Shown one piece after another: positions 5,909 through 13,179 of a DNA stretch of 27,313 bases; the first letter of the stretch is position 1; each line of letters begins with the position of its first letter. The stretch is from a virus. A program made the translations under genes and the position numbers. Location: the IMG/VR virus record IMGVR_UViG_3300018046_000006, positions 1 to 27,313 of that record, one strand, 5' to 3'. The notes beneath the pieces were generated by a model. It was not told the origin of the DNA. It saw nothing but the letters and a program-made list of their open reading frames with translations, and ran no database searches.

Positions 5909-5937
5909 TTGACTCCCCCTTGTAATCACCTTTTAAC
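5909..5937 (+). promoter_or_regulatory. Candidate late promoter (TTGACT-N17-TTTAAC)
   Basis: TTGACT matches five of six -35 positions, the spacer is exactly 17 bp, and TTTAAC matches four of six -10 positions. It lies between the early terminator and the endolysin, and directly after the 11-bp repeats. The weak -10 box suits a promoter that needs an activator. The predicted start near 5944 gives a leader of about 90 bases. Confidence 0.6.
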
Positions 5938-5986
5938 CTTGATATCCCGCAAACACTCATGGTCGTTTTCTTTTTCCTTGTCTCTG

Positions 5987-6027
5987 GGGGCGCCGCCGCA
6001 TCCTCCCGGCAGCGCCCCATTAAAGGA
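5987..6027 (+). promoter_or_regulatory. Structured leader over the endolysin ribosome binding site
   Basis: GGGGCGC (5987-5993) pairs with GCGCCCC (6012-6018). Inside, GCCG (5995-5998) pairs with CGGC (6007-6010), leaving a loop CATCCTCC. The loop bases TCCT (6001-6004) are complementary to AGGA (6024-6027) in the endolysin Shine-Dalgarno AAAGGA, so a pseudoknot could hide the ribosome binding site. The hairpin is seen in the sequence; the pseudoknot is inference. Confidence 0.45.
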
Positions 6028-6032
6028 CGCGC

Positions 6033-6545
6033 ATGGCAGACTTTAAACCCGCCGTTGACCTGGTGATCGAACACGAGGTCATCGCCTACGGTACCGACCA
6101 CGAAATCGACTACTCAAACGTCGCCGGCGATCACGGCGGTGAGACCAAATACGGCATCTCCAAAGCAACCTTCCCAAACGTCGACATCAAGGATCTGAGC
6201 GAGGCAGACGCCCGGCAGATCTACTTCGATAGCTACTGGGCACCTTACCAGATGGCCCGGATAACCGATCAGCACATAGCAAATTTCATTTTCGACCTGC
6301 TCGTAAACATGGGGCCGGGTCACGACTTTCAAGTTGTCCAGCGCGCCGTAAACGCTTTGGGAAATGACTTGGTTGTCGACGGTCGCGCCGGCCCGGCGAC
6401 GATCGGGGCGATAAATGCCGCGGATCCGGTCGCGCTCAAAGCGGAGATCGGAACCCAGGCCGAGCGATTTTACCAGGAACTCAACCAACCCCGGTTTCTG
6501 GCGACATGGCTGCGCCGGGTAAAAGACGACGAGGCCCGGGCCTGA
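6033..6545 (+). CDS. Endolysin, glycoside hydrolase family 108 type
   Basis: A 170-residue muramidase-type enzyme expected to cut peptidoglycan at the end of infection. The N-terminal VIEHE places the probable catalytic Glu at residue 15; most family members have EGG here, whereas this has EVI. The GDHGGETKYGISKATFP block (residues 33-49) is the family signature. YFDSYWAPYQM and the helix with FDLLVNMGP follow. The last third has VDGRAGPATIGAIN, matching the peptidoglycan-binding domain that accompanies this family. There is no signal peptide, so release would need a holin. The ATG has AAAGGA five bases upstream. It is the first gene of the late unit. Confidence 0.85.
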   Translation: MADFKPAVDLVIEHEVIAYGTDHEIDYSNVAGDHGGETKYGISKATFPNVDIKDLSEADARQIYFDSYWAPYQMARITDQHIANFIFDLLVNMGPGHDFQVVQRAVNALGNDLVVDGRAGPATIGAINAADPVALKAEIGTQAERFYQELNQPRFLATWLRRVKDDEARA

Positions 6546-6787
6546 TGGAGATGCCATCGAGCAGCACGATGCTCCAGGGCGTTTTCTCTCTGGCGCAGAT
6601 TGGGGCGATCATCTACCTGGTGCGCGTCTTGATCACGCCGATCGCAAAAACGGTAGAAACCTGCGCGAGGTCAATCGAGACCTTGTTCGACGGGCGAAAT
6701 AAGCATGAGACCCGGCTCGTAAAGATCGAAACGGTCCATGCGCTTAAAGGATGCAGTAAACCTGACTCTTTGGAGGGGACACAATGA
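6545..6787 (+). CDS. Small single-pass membrane protein of the lysis region
   Basis: An 80-residue protein with one hydrophobic helix (LQGVFSLAQIGAIIYLVRVL, about residues 10-32) followed by a charged, probably coiled tail. It overlaps the endolysin stop (TGATG) and the next start (ATGA). The position and topology fit a holin-like or inner-membrane spanin protein. The short N-terminus before the membrane segment and the cytoplasmic or periplasmic tail do not separate these two possibilities. A longer frame from 6506 lies inside the endolysin gene and is not preferred. Confidence 0.6.
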   Translation: MEMPSSSTMLQGVFSLAQIGAIIYLVRVLITPIAKTVETCARSIETLFDGRNKHETRLVKIETVHALKGCSKPDSLEGTQ

Positions 6788-7269
6788 AGAAAGCACGTAC
6801 CATCGCAGGCGTAGCAGTTATGGCGTTTCTCGCAGCAGTATTGATCAGCGCGGTAGTGTTTGGCTGCGCTCTTGTAAAAACAGACGTGGCAAAACTTGAA
6901 GGCGACGTCAAGGCAATCAACTGGTCCGAGGTGAGCACTTACTGGGCAGACTTTGTCAAGGGCTTAAACGAGGCTCTCCCTGTCGCTGAGACGCTCTTTC
7001 CCGGCACCAAGAGCACAATCGAAACGATCGTAAAGCCTGTCCTGGCTGACGCAAACACCGCTGCAACCGCGCTTACCACCTCGGTGCAGGCGTACCAGAA
7101 CGGCACGCTAACTACCGCAGCCCTGCAGCAGGCAGCCGCGGAAACTCAGTCAGCAGTCCAGGCAGCAAGCGCCATAGTCGGCCAAGCTGTAAAGGGTAAG
7201 CTCGCTACCGGGGCAGTGGCCGCAAGCTCGGTCCCTACAGTAGCTACCCCGGCTGGCTCATCCAAATAG
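6784..7269 (+). CDS. Probable exported or lipid-anchored Ala/Thr-rich protein
   Basis: A 161-residue protein with a basic N-terminus (MKKAR), a long hydrophobic core and VVFGC at residues 24-28. This resembles a lipobox, though Phe at -2 is unusual, so an uncleaved anchor is possible. The mature part is alanine-rich and helical (SVQAYQNGTLTTAALQQAAA and on), ending in a Pro/Thr/Ser linker. Being next to the small membrane protein in a lysis cluster, an outer-membrane spanin role is conceivable, but it is longer than typical o-spanins. A second reading frame that looks coding continues directly from its end (see 7267-7414). Confidence 0.6.
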   Translation: MKKARTIAGVAVMAFLAAVLISAVVFGCALVKTDVAKLEGDVKAINWSEVSTYWADFVKGLNEALPVAETLFPGTKSTIETIVKPVLADANTAATALTTSVQAYQNGTLTTAALQQAAAETQSAVQAASAIVGQAVKGKLATGAVAASSVPTVATPAGSSK

Positions 7270-7414
7270 ACGTATCCGACACTCAACCGACTCGGGAGGG
7301 CGACCTCCCGATTTGGTACGGTGTCAACGGTTGGAGGGTTAACCAGGGTCTCATAGAAGACACGACGGCAAATAACAAGGTCTGGTACATCCAGACCACG
7401 GTTTGGAGATGGTA
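7267..7414 (+). other. Coding-like frame without a start codon
   Basis: The -1 frame relative to the preceding gene is open from 7195 to a TAG at 7412-7414. It contains no ATG, GTG or TTG. From 7267 on it reads IDVSDTQPTREGDLPIWYGV, then NGWRVNQG and a Trp-rich end (VWYIQTTVWRW), with C/G-rich third positions, and it ends just before the next gene's ribosome binding site. Joined to the preceding protein it would follow a Pro/Thr linker as an extra C-terminal domain. It may be made by frameshifting, by a rare start codon, or reflect a sequence error or a decayed gene. A GC hairpin, CGGGAGG-GCGA-CCTCCCG (7293-7310), lies within it. Confidence 0.4.
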
Positions 7415-7418
7415 GCCA

Positions 7419-7769
7419 ATGGGTTTGACCAACTACCTGGTTGAAAAATACGGCATCGGAATGGTGGTGGATACGCTGAAAAGCTCGTACCCACCTCTTC
7501 TCGTTTTCATGGACGCCATCGGAACCGGTTCCGTCCCGGAAGCAGTCTCGGCCTGGTTAAGCGCGCACAAGGACTTCGTTGCGTCGCTTCCGCCCGCGGC
7601 GCCCTCGACAGTGGATTGGGACCGGTTCTCCCACCGCCTGTTGACCGAACGCCCGGCGGTGAAGGTCTTCCTCGATCTTTTCACGGCATTGGGGATCGCC
7701 CAGGTAGCTGGCGTCGACTTTAACACGTTTCTCGAGGACCTCGTAGCCTACAAGGCGGCGCAATCATGA
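7419..7769 (+). CDS. Hypothetical late protein (116 aa)
   Basis: I do not recognise a family. The protein is amphipathic: an N-terminal LVEKYGIGMVVDTLKSSYPPLLVFMDAI segment, a central proline stretch (SLPPAAPSTVDWDR) and a hydrophobic C-terminal half (VKVFLDLFTALGIAQVAG), with no clear membrane anchor. GGAG lies upstream of the ATG. The stop overlaps the next start (ATGA). It sits between the lysis genes and the terminase; a role in lysis or in the virion is equally possible. Confidence 0.6.
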   Translation: MGLTNYLVEKYGIGMVVDTLKSSYPPLLVFMDAIGTGSVPEAVSAWLSAHKDFVASLPPAAPSTVDWDRFSHRLLTERPAVKVFLDLFTALGIAQVAGVDFNTFLEDLVAYKAAQS

Positions 7770-8098
7770 AAGAGCTCATCAGTACGCACTTCTCGGCGGT
7801 CCTGGGATACGGACTCTGGCTCATCCTCATCTTCTTTTTGGCGCTCACCGTGCGCTTTGACAACCTGGTCACGCACATGGCGGCCGGCTGGATGGCGTCC
7901 GTTGCAACCTACATCAACGCAAAAGCGATAGCGATCGCGGGGCAGGCGCCCCCAAACATTGCGGTTCACATGCCGGCGCCGGCTGACCCGCAGCCCGTGA
8001 ATGTGACGGTAGTACAACCCGAGCCAGAGCGCCCTGCCGCCAGCGCGCCAAATCCGGCAGCCGCGGCGCCCGAACTCTCGCAATGGGTGACGAAGTAA
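7766..8098 (+). CDS. Single-pass membrane protein with Pro/Ala-rich tail (holin-like candidate)
   Basis: A 110-residue protein. Residues 9-28 (FSAVLGYGLWLILIFFLALT) form a strong transmembrane helix; a second weakly hydrophobic helix spans about residues 38-60. From about residue 60 it becomes a Pro/Ala-rich, extended tail (VVQPEPERPAASAPNPAAAA). The layout could fit a holin or an envelope-spanning spanin with an extended linker. It overlaps the previous stop, and its own stop is immediately followed by the TerS start. Confidence 0.6.
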   Translation: MKELISTHFSAVLGYGLWLILIFFLALTVRFDNLVTHMAAGWMASVATYINAKAIAIAGQAPPNIAVHMPAPADPQPVNVTVVQPEPERPAASAPNPAAAAPELSQWVTK

Positions 8099-8596
8099 AT
8101 GAACCCCAGCAAGTGGGAAGATAGCTTTGTTGAACGCGCGCAGAAGATATGCGCCCGCGGATTTAGCCAGGAGGCACTCGCGGACGCTTTCGGCGTGAGC
8201 GTTAAGACGATCGAGCACTGGTCGGCAGAGCGTCCCGAGTTCCGGGAAGCAATGCGCCGCGGCCGGTACGACTTCGCCTGTAACGAGCTTGAGGGCACCC
8301 TCTTCACGTCCGCCAGCGGGTACTTCAAAAATGAGGAAACCTGGGAAACCCGCAAGGTCAAGTCCTGGGACTTTGAAACAGACGAAGAAGTCATCCTCGA
8401 GGAACTCGTCCTCGTAAAGAGGGTGAAGAAATTTTTTCCGCCCAACGTGACCGCGATCATCTTTGCGCTCAAAAACAGGCTGCCTGATCGCTGGAAAGAC
8501 GTAAACAAGCTTGAGATAGAAGACCTTAAACCGCTTGCCGACAGGCTGGCGGAAGCTCGCAAAAACGAGGCAAAGCGTGAGCAAAGAGGAAGCTGA
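8099..8596 (+). CDS. terS: Terminase small subunit
   Basis: A 165-residue DNA-recognition subunit of the packaging motor. Residues 20-45 (GFSQEALADAFGVSVKTIEHW) are a helix-turn-helix of the type seen in phage small terminases, followed by FREAMRRGRYDF. The C-terminal FFPPNVTAIIFALKNRLPDRWKD is the characteristic P..T..IF.LKNR.P..W motif of this family. It immediately precedes and overlaps the large subunit by 20 bases. Confidence 0.85.
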   Translation: MNPSKWEDSFVERAQKICARGFSQEALADAFGVSVKTIEHWSAERPEFREAMRRGRYDFACNELEGTLFTSASGYFKNEETWETRKVKSWDFETDEEVILEELVLVKRVKKFFPPNVTAIIFALKNRLPDRWKDVNKLEIEDLKPLADRLAEARKNEAKREQRGS

Positions 8597-10046
8597 ACTA
8601 ACGCGTGACATGGGCCGGTTCTCCATGGACCCGTACGGGTGGGTGCTCTTTTCCTTCCCGTGGGGATCAGGTGAGCTCGAAAACGAGATTGGCCCAGACG
8701 TATGGCAGACCCACGAACTCCAGGCGATTAGCGCGCAGCTACTCGCCGGCGGGGATCTCGGCGTAGTCATCCGGCGCGCGATCGCATCAGGCCATGGCAT
8801 CGGCAAGTCAACCTTTGTCGCCTGGTTAATCCTCTGGGCCATGAGCACATATGAGAACTGTAAGGGCGTTGTGACCGCCAATACTGAGACGCAGCTTCGG
8901 ACCAAGACCTGGGCCGAGCTCGCCAAGTGGCACCGCCTCTGTATCTGTAAGCACTGGTTCGTGTTTACCGCGACCGCCCTTTTCGCAGCGGACCCCGGGC
9001 ACGCGAAGACCTGGCGGATCGACATGGTGCCCTGGAGCGAGCGCAACACTGAAGCGTTCGCCGGCCTGCACAACAAAGGCAAACGCGTGATCCTCATCAT
9101 GGATGAGGGAAGCGCCATCCCGGACAAAATCTGGGAGGTCTCCGAGGGCGCTCTAACCGATGAGCGTACCCAGATCATGTGGTTTGCCTTCGGTAACCCC
9201 ACGCGTAACACAGGACGGTTCAAGGAGTGCTTTGCCGGCGGCAAGTTTTCTCACCGCTGGGTCACGAGCCAGATCGATTCGCGCACCAGCAGGTTCACCA
9301 ACAAAAAGGAGATCGCCGAGTGGATCGCCGACTACGGCATCGACTCCGACTTCTGTAAGGTCCGGATCCGCGGGATGTTTCCCGCAATGAGTGCCAAGCA
9401 GTTTATCTCGGTAACCGATGTTGACGCGGCGTTTGGCCGGTTCCTGCGGCCCGAGCAGATCAGCTTCGCCCCCAAGATCATCTGCGTTGACCCGGCCTGG
9501 GAGGGCGATGACGAGTTGGTGATAGGCCTGCGCCAGGGGCTCTCTTTTAAGCTTCTGCGAACTATCTCCAAAAACGATAACGACGTCCAGGTGGCGACGA
9601 TCATCGCCAACCTGGAAGACCAGGAGCATGCAGATGCGGTCTTCATCGACGCCGGCTACGGAACGGGCATCGTTTCCGCCGGCCAGGTGATGGGGCGTAC
9701 CTGGTTACTGGTTTGGTTTGGCGGGGCGTCCGACGACCCCGGCTGCGTCAACAAGCGCGCCGAGATGTGGAAGCTCATGCGCGATTGGCTTAAAAGCGGC
9801 GGCTCGATCCCTAAGGACATGGTCCTCTATAACGATTTGATCGGCCCGGAAACGGTCGCACGACTCGACGGCAAGATTCAGATCGAGAGCAAGGCTCACA
9901 TGAAGGAGAGGGGGCAGAAGTCCCCAAACCGTGCCGACGCTCTCGCGATCTCATTTGCGTATCCAGTGAGCGGGCAAGCGGTAGCCACGGCAAACACCAA
10001 ACCCGCTTTTGCGCTGACCGAATACGACCCATTCAAGGACGACTGA
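8577..10046 (+). CDS. terL: Terminase large subunit
   Basis: A 489-residue packaging ATPase and nuclease. Walker A is SGHGIGKST (Lys77), and Walker B is VILIMDEG with Asp176-Glu177. The nuclease half has an RNase H-type acidic set: ICVDPAW (Asp305), FIDAGYG (Asp358) and NRADALA (Asp454). These acidic sites are what would cut the concatemer. I prefer the GTG at 8577 (GAGG six bases upstream) over an upstream in-frame start at 8535 inside the TerS gene. A 498-codon frame on the opposite strand is an antisense shadow. Confidence 0.9.
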   Translation: MSKEEAELTRDMGRFSMDPYGWVLFSFPWGSGELENEIGPDVWQTHELQAISAQLLAGGDLGVVIRRAIASGHGIGKSTFVAWLILWAMSTYENCKGVVTANTETQLRTKTWAELAKWHRLCICKHWFVFTATALFAADPGHAKTWRIDMVPWSERNTEAFAGLHNKGKRVILIMDEGSAIPDKIWEVSEGALTDERTQIMWFAFGNPTRNTGRFKECFAGGKFSHRWVTSQIDSRTSRFTNKKEIAEWIADYGIDSDFCKVRIRGMFPAMSAKQFISVTDVDAAFGRFLRPEQISFAPKIICVDPAWEGDDELVIGLRQGLSFKLLRTISKNDNDVQVATIIANLEDQEHADAVFIDAGYGTGIVSAGQVMGRTWLLVWFGGASDDPGCVNKRAEMWKLMRDWLKSGGSIPKDMVLYNDLIGPETVARLDGKIQIESKAHMKERGQKSPNRADALAISFAYPVSGQAVATANTKPAFALTEYDPFKDD

Positions 10047-10047
10047 T

Positions 10048-10248
10048 ATGTGTACAGCAGATGCGCTCAAAGGTATCGCGCCCGGCGGCGGAAGCGGTGA
10101 GGCAAGCCCTGTTCCCCCTCCGGAAGTCCAGGACGCAATGCAGCAGGGTCTGCCGCCTCAGGCGCTTAAAGCGATGACTCAAACTGGCGGCAAGCAACTC
10201 CCAAGCGGGCAGCCCAAGATCCCTAAAGCCCCGGCGAAAGGAAAATAG
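10048..10248 (+). CDS. Small Pro/Gly-rich virion-region protein (66 aa)
   Basis: A low-complexity protein (APGGGSGEASPVPPPEVQ, then KIPKAPAKGK) starting Met-Cys, with AAGGA seven bases before the ATG. No domain is visible. It has the same Met-Cys start and proline-rich make-up as its downstream neighbour, and the two may be related or work together. It lies between terminase and portal genes, where podovirus genomes often carry such small proteins of unknown role. Confidence 0.55.
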   Translation: MCTADALKGIAPGGGSGEASPVPPPEVQDAMQQGLPPQALKAMTQTGGKQLPSGQPKIPKAPAKGK

Positions 10249-10251
10249 GCG

Positions 10252-10464
10252 ATGTGTTTTGGTGGTGCATCTATGCCGGCAGTAACACCTGTTCCAGCCG
10301 CGCAGCCGCCTCCCCAGCTACCGGATAACGGAGTGCAGAAGGCGGGCACAGACGCGGAGACAAAAGCCCAGATGGCTTACGGCGCGAGCCAGACCATTCT
10401 GACATCCCCGGCAGGACTTACGACGCCGGCAACAACGACTAAGAAGACACTCCTCGGAGGGTAA
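10252..10464 (+). CDS. Small conserved-looking phage protein ending KKTLLGG (70 aa)
   Basis: Starts MCFGG, is proline-rich in the middle (PVPAAQPPPQLPDNG), and ends QTILTSPAGLTTPATTTKKTLLGG. From memory, the ILTSP.GLT...KKTLLG ending recurs in small proteins near the head genes of many podoviruses, with no assigned function. AAAGGA lies about ten bases before the ATG. Confidence 0.65.
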   Translation: MCFGGASMPAVTPVPAAQPPPQLPDNGVQKAGTDAETKAQMAYGASQTILTSPAGLTTPATTTKKTLLGG

Positions 10465-10465
10465 A

Positions 10466-11008
10466 ATGAGCGACGGCATGCTGCAGCAAGCAGCAATGAT
10501 CGTACACCCCACGACCGGCATCCCGATCGGGTTTAGGAAAGCGAACGGATCGGAGATCTATCTTCCGACAATTCTCGCGCAGTCCGCGGTCAGCCCCGGG
10601 ACGGTAACCGGAACGACTAACGAGACTACGCTTCTGACGCTCACCGTCCCCGGCGGCGTCATGGGTCCCAACGGGATTATCAACGTTCACGCCCGCTTTA
10701 CAGTCACCGCGAGTGCGAACAACAAGACCCTCCGGGTGAGGTTTGCCGGAAATATTATGTCGTCGCCCATCGTCAGCGGGGCAACTTATCTCGGGTACGG
10801 CATGGTCTGCCAGATCCGAAACCGCGGGAATCGCTCGGTTCAGATCGCAGACGGCGATGCCTCGGGCCCCGGCGGCTTGACCGTCACCTATACGAGCACA
10901 GTCAATACGGCGGTTGACCAGATACTGACAATCACGGGGCAACTTGCTACGGGCAGCGAGTCAATCGTGCTTGAGTCTTACTCTGTCCACCTCTTGCCTT
11001 CGTTTTAA
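10466..11008 (+). CDS. Beta-rich virion protein (paralogue of the gene at 16938)
   Basis: A 180-residue protein with strand-rich composition and no signal peptide. The segment VPGGVMGPNGIINVHARFTV, then SANNKTLRVRF, and the C-terminal LESYSVHLLP recur with clear similarity in the protein at 16938-17795, so the two are probably paralogues. Similar sequences are familiar in phage structural regions; a decoration, collar or fibre-adhesin role is a guess. GGAGGG precedes the ATG. Confidence 0.65.
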   Translation: MSDGMLQQAAMIVHPTTGIPIGFRKANGSEIYLPTILAQSAVSPGTVTGTTNETTLLTLTVPGGVMGPNGIINVHARFTVTASANNKTLRVRFAGNIMSSPIVSGATYLGYGMVCQIRNRGNRSVQIADGDASGPGGLTVTYTSTVNTAVDQILTITGQLATGSESIVLESYSVHLLPSF

Positions 11009-11018
11009 GGGGGTAACC

Positions 11019-11177
11019 ATGGCGGGGCGGTATCAGTACAAGGAAACTCTCATTCGGCCTAGCGAGGATCTCCTCGAGGTACTGCGCCTCCGTCGAGACG
11101 AGGGCTGGACCGTTGTTTCGGTCTGCCTGATTCTCGGTCAGTGGTACCGATGCATTTTGAAAAGGACCGTCCATTGA
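11019..11177 (+). CDS. DUF4177-like small protein (52 aa)
   Basis: The pattern YQYKETLIRPSEDLLEVLRL, then RRDEGWTVVSVCLILGQWYRCILKR, resembles DUF4177-type proteins (YEYK ... LN..G.EGW.LVSV ... LKR): a strand-helix-strand unit of unknown function. The ATG at 11019 has AAGGGGG just upstream; the longer frame from 10944 lies inside the previous gene. The stop overlaps the TTG start of the portal gene (TTGA). Confidence 0.65.
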   Translation: MAGRYQYKETLIRPSEDLLEVLRLRRDEGWTVVSVCLILGQWYRCILKRTVH

Positions 11178-12868
11178 AAAAGCCTTTGGTACCGGGCCAG
11201 CATTCGGACAAGATGATCTCGCTCCACCAGTATGTGGATAAGCGCCTGCTGGGTCTGCGCCCGGACAGGTACAGCTACTGGAATCACTGGCGCCAACTCT
11301 CGGACTACCTGCTGCCGCGCCGGGGCAGGTTCCTGATCACGCCGAACCAGAGTAACCGTGGAGATCCCGTCGGCGGAAAGATCATCGATTCGACCGCGAC
11401 TCTGGGGCTGCGGACGCTCTCAGCTGGGCTTATGGCCGGCTTAACGAGCCCCGCGCGACCCTGGTTCCGGTTGACATTGCGAAATATCGACGTGAGCAAA
11501 ATGGCAAACGTCCGCCTCTGGCTAGATGAGGTGACTTCGCGTCTGCTCTCGGTCATGTCCCAGAGTAATATGTACAACGCGCTTCATACCGTCTACGAGG
11601 AGCTCGGGGCATTTGGGACCGCATGCATCTTGATAGACGAAGATTATGAGGACGTCATCCGCTGCCAGCCGCTCACCGCCGGCGAGTACTACCTGGGGTC
11701 CTCCGGACGCAACCAGACAGATACGCTCTACCGCGAATACGTCTTGACCGCGATGCAGGTCATCGATCGCTTTGGTATCGAAAACTGCTCAAAGGCCGTC
11801 CAATCGCTCTATGAGAGCAAACAAATGGACAAAGAGATCTACGTCGCCCAGGCGATCGAGCCTAACGATGACCGGGCGCCTCAGATCCCAGGCCTAAAGG
11901 GCCGGAAGTATCGAAGCGTTATCTGGGAACTCGGGCAGCACGTTGACACGGTCCTCGATCTGCGAGGCTACCACGAGCTCCCGTTTGCCTCTCCACGCTG
12001 GGACGTGATGGGAAATGACAGCTACGGGCGCGGCCCCGGCATGGACTGCCTGGGTGACGTCAAGATGCTGCAGAAGCTCACGCTTCGGCTCTCCCAGGCG
12101 ATCGATAAAGTGGTGAACCCGCCCATGGTGGCGGACGTGGCCCTTAGAAACACGACGACCTCTCTTCTGCCCGGCGGTGTGACCTACGTCGCAAACTCCG
12201 GGGCGGTTGGGTTTAAGCCGGCCTACCAGGTGCCCCCGAGCATCCAGGGGGCGCTCGAGGAACGAAAGGCCGCGCAGGAACGGATTAAGGACTGCCTGTT
12301 TGTAAACCTCTTTCTCATGATCGCCGAGCTCGATGATGTTCGCACAGCAACCGAGATCGTGGAAAGAAAACAGGAAAAGATGTTGATGCTCGGGCCCTTT
12401 CTCGAAAGGTCCCAGTTTGAACTGATCAACCCGGTCGTCGATCGCACCTTTGCGATCATGCTCCGGGGCGGTCTTTTGCCGCCCCCACCCCGGGAAGTCA
12501 TCGGCGCACCTCTGGATATCGAGTGCGTTTCAACGCTTGCAGACGCCCAGAAGTCGACGGCGACAACGGGGATCGAGCGCCTGGTTGCTTTCGTTGGAAA
12601 CCTCGCGGCAGCAAAGCAGGACGTGCTCGACACAATCAATTTTGACGAGGTTGTGGATGAATACGCGGGTCTCCTCGGTGTGACGGAAAAGGTCCTCACG
12701 ACCGATGACGAGCGCAAGGAAACCCGGGACGCCCGGGCCAAGGCAATGCAGCAGGCCCAGACGGCGCAAAACGGCATGGCCGCCGTACAGGGCGCGCAGA
12801 CCTTGAGTCAAACTGATGTCGGCGGCGGGCAAAACGCCCTCCAGCGCATGATAGGAACTGCCCCGTGA
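11174..12868 (+). CDS. Portal protein (T7 gp8 / head-to-tail connector family)
   Basis: A 564-residue ring-forming protein at the vertex through which DNA is packaged. It has the connector-family hallmarks: WNHWRQLSDYLLPRRGRF near the start, DSTATLGLRTLSAGLMAGLTSPARPWF, LHTVYEELGAFGTACIL, and later LKLTLRLSQAIDKVVNPPM-like and TATEIVERKQEKMLMLGPFLERSQFE segments. The TTG at 11174 has AAAGGA seven bases upstream and overlaps the previous stop; an in-frame ATG at 11150 is the alternative. The C-terminus is Gln/Ala-rich. The stop overlaps the next GTG. Confidence 0.85.
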   Translation: MKKPLVPGQHSDKMISLHQYVDKRLLGLRPDRYSYWNHWRQLSDYLLPRRGRFLITPNQSNRGDPVGGKIIDSTATLGLRTLSAGLMAGLTSPARPWFRLTLRNIDVSKMANVRLWLDEVTSRLLSVMSQSNMYNALHTVYEELGAFGTACILIDEDYEDVIRCQPLTAGEYYLGSSGRNQTDTLYREYVLTAMQVIDRFGIENCSKAVQSLYESKQMDKEIYVAQAIEPNDDRAPQIPGLKGRKYRSVIWELGQHVDTVLDLRGYHELPFASPRWDVMGNDSYGRGPGMDCLGDVKMLQKLTLRLSQAIDKVVNPPMVADVALRNTTTSLLPGGVTYVANSGAVGFKPAYQVPPSIQGALEERKAAQERIKDCLFVNLFLMIAELDDVRTATEIVERKQEKMLMLGPFLERSQFELINPVVDRTFAIMLRGGLLPPPPREVIGAPLDIECVSTLADAQKSTATTGIERLVAFVGNLAAAKQDVLDTINFDEVVDEYAGLLGVTEKVLTTDDERKETRDARAKAMQQAQTAQNGMAAVQGAQTLSQTDVGGGQNALQRMIGTAP

Positions 12869-13179
12869 GCTACGACGCCGGAAACGCCGAGCATGTAAAA
12901 GCGCGGAAAAAGGAAGACAGGCTGCGCCGCCTGCAGATCGACGAGGGCTTTAGGCGCGTCATGGGCGACCAGGCCGGCCGCCATTGGGTTTGGGATTTTC
13001 TCGAGTTCTGCTCGATCTTCCAGACCTCCTTTAGCCCGAGCAACGCGCAGACCGCTTTTAACGAAGGGCAACGCAACGCGGGTCTCCGCGTTATGGCCGA
13101 TATTCATAGACTCTGTCCGGAGCAGTATCTCCGGATGGTAACCGAAAACCAACCAAAAGAAAGGGATCACGATGCCTGA
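12865..13179 (+). CDS. Bbp19-like head-region protein (104 aa)
   Basis: A small helical protein placed between portal and scaffold, as in BPP-1-like phages. The features are DEGFRRVMGDQAGRHWVWDFLEFCSIFQTSF and FNEGQRNAGLRVMADIHRLCPEQYLRM, the conserved core I associate with the Bbp19 family; the biochemical role is unknown. It starts at a GTG overlapping the portal stop (GTGA) and ends overlapping the scaffold ATG. Confidence 0.75.
   Translation: MSYDAGNAEHVKARKKEDRLRRLQIDEGFRRVMGDQAGRHWVWDFLEFCSIFQTSFSPSNAQTAFNEGQRNAGLRVMADIHRLCPEQYLRMVTENQPKERDHDA

Noticed and set aside
5756-6046. 96-codon + strand frame over the early/late boundary
   Set aside because: It crosses the terminator, the 11-bp repeats and the promoter; the repetitive Cys/His/Ala stretch is simply the translated repeats.
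7748-9244. 498-codon open frame on the - strand
   Set aside because: It lies opposite the small membrane gene, TerS and TerL, all with firm motifs; it has no domain or ribosome binding site and is a codon-bias shadow in GC-rich DNA.
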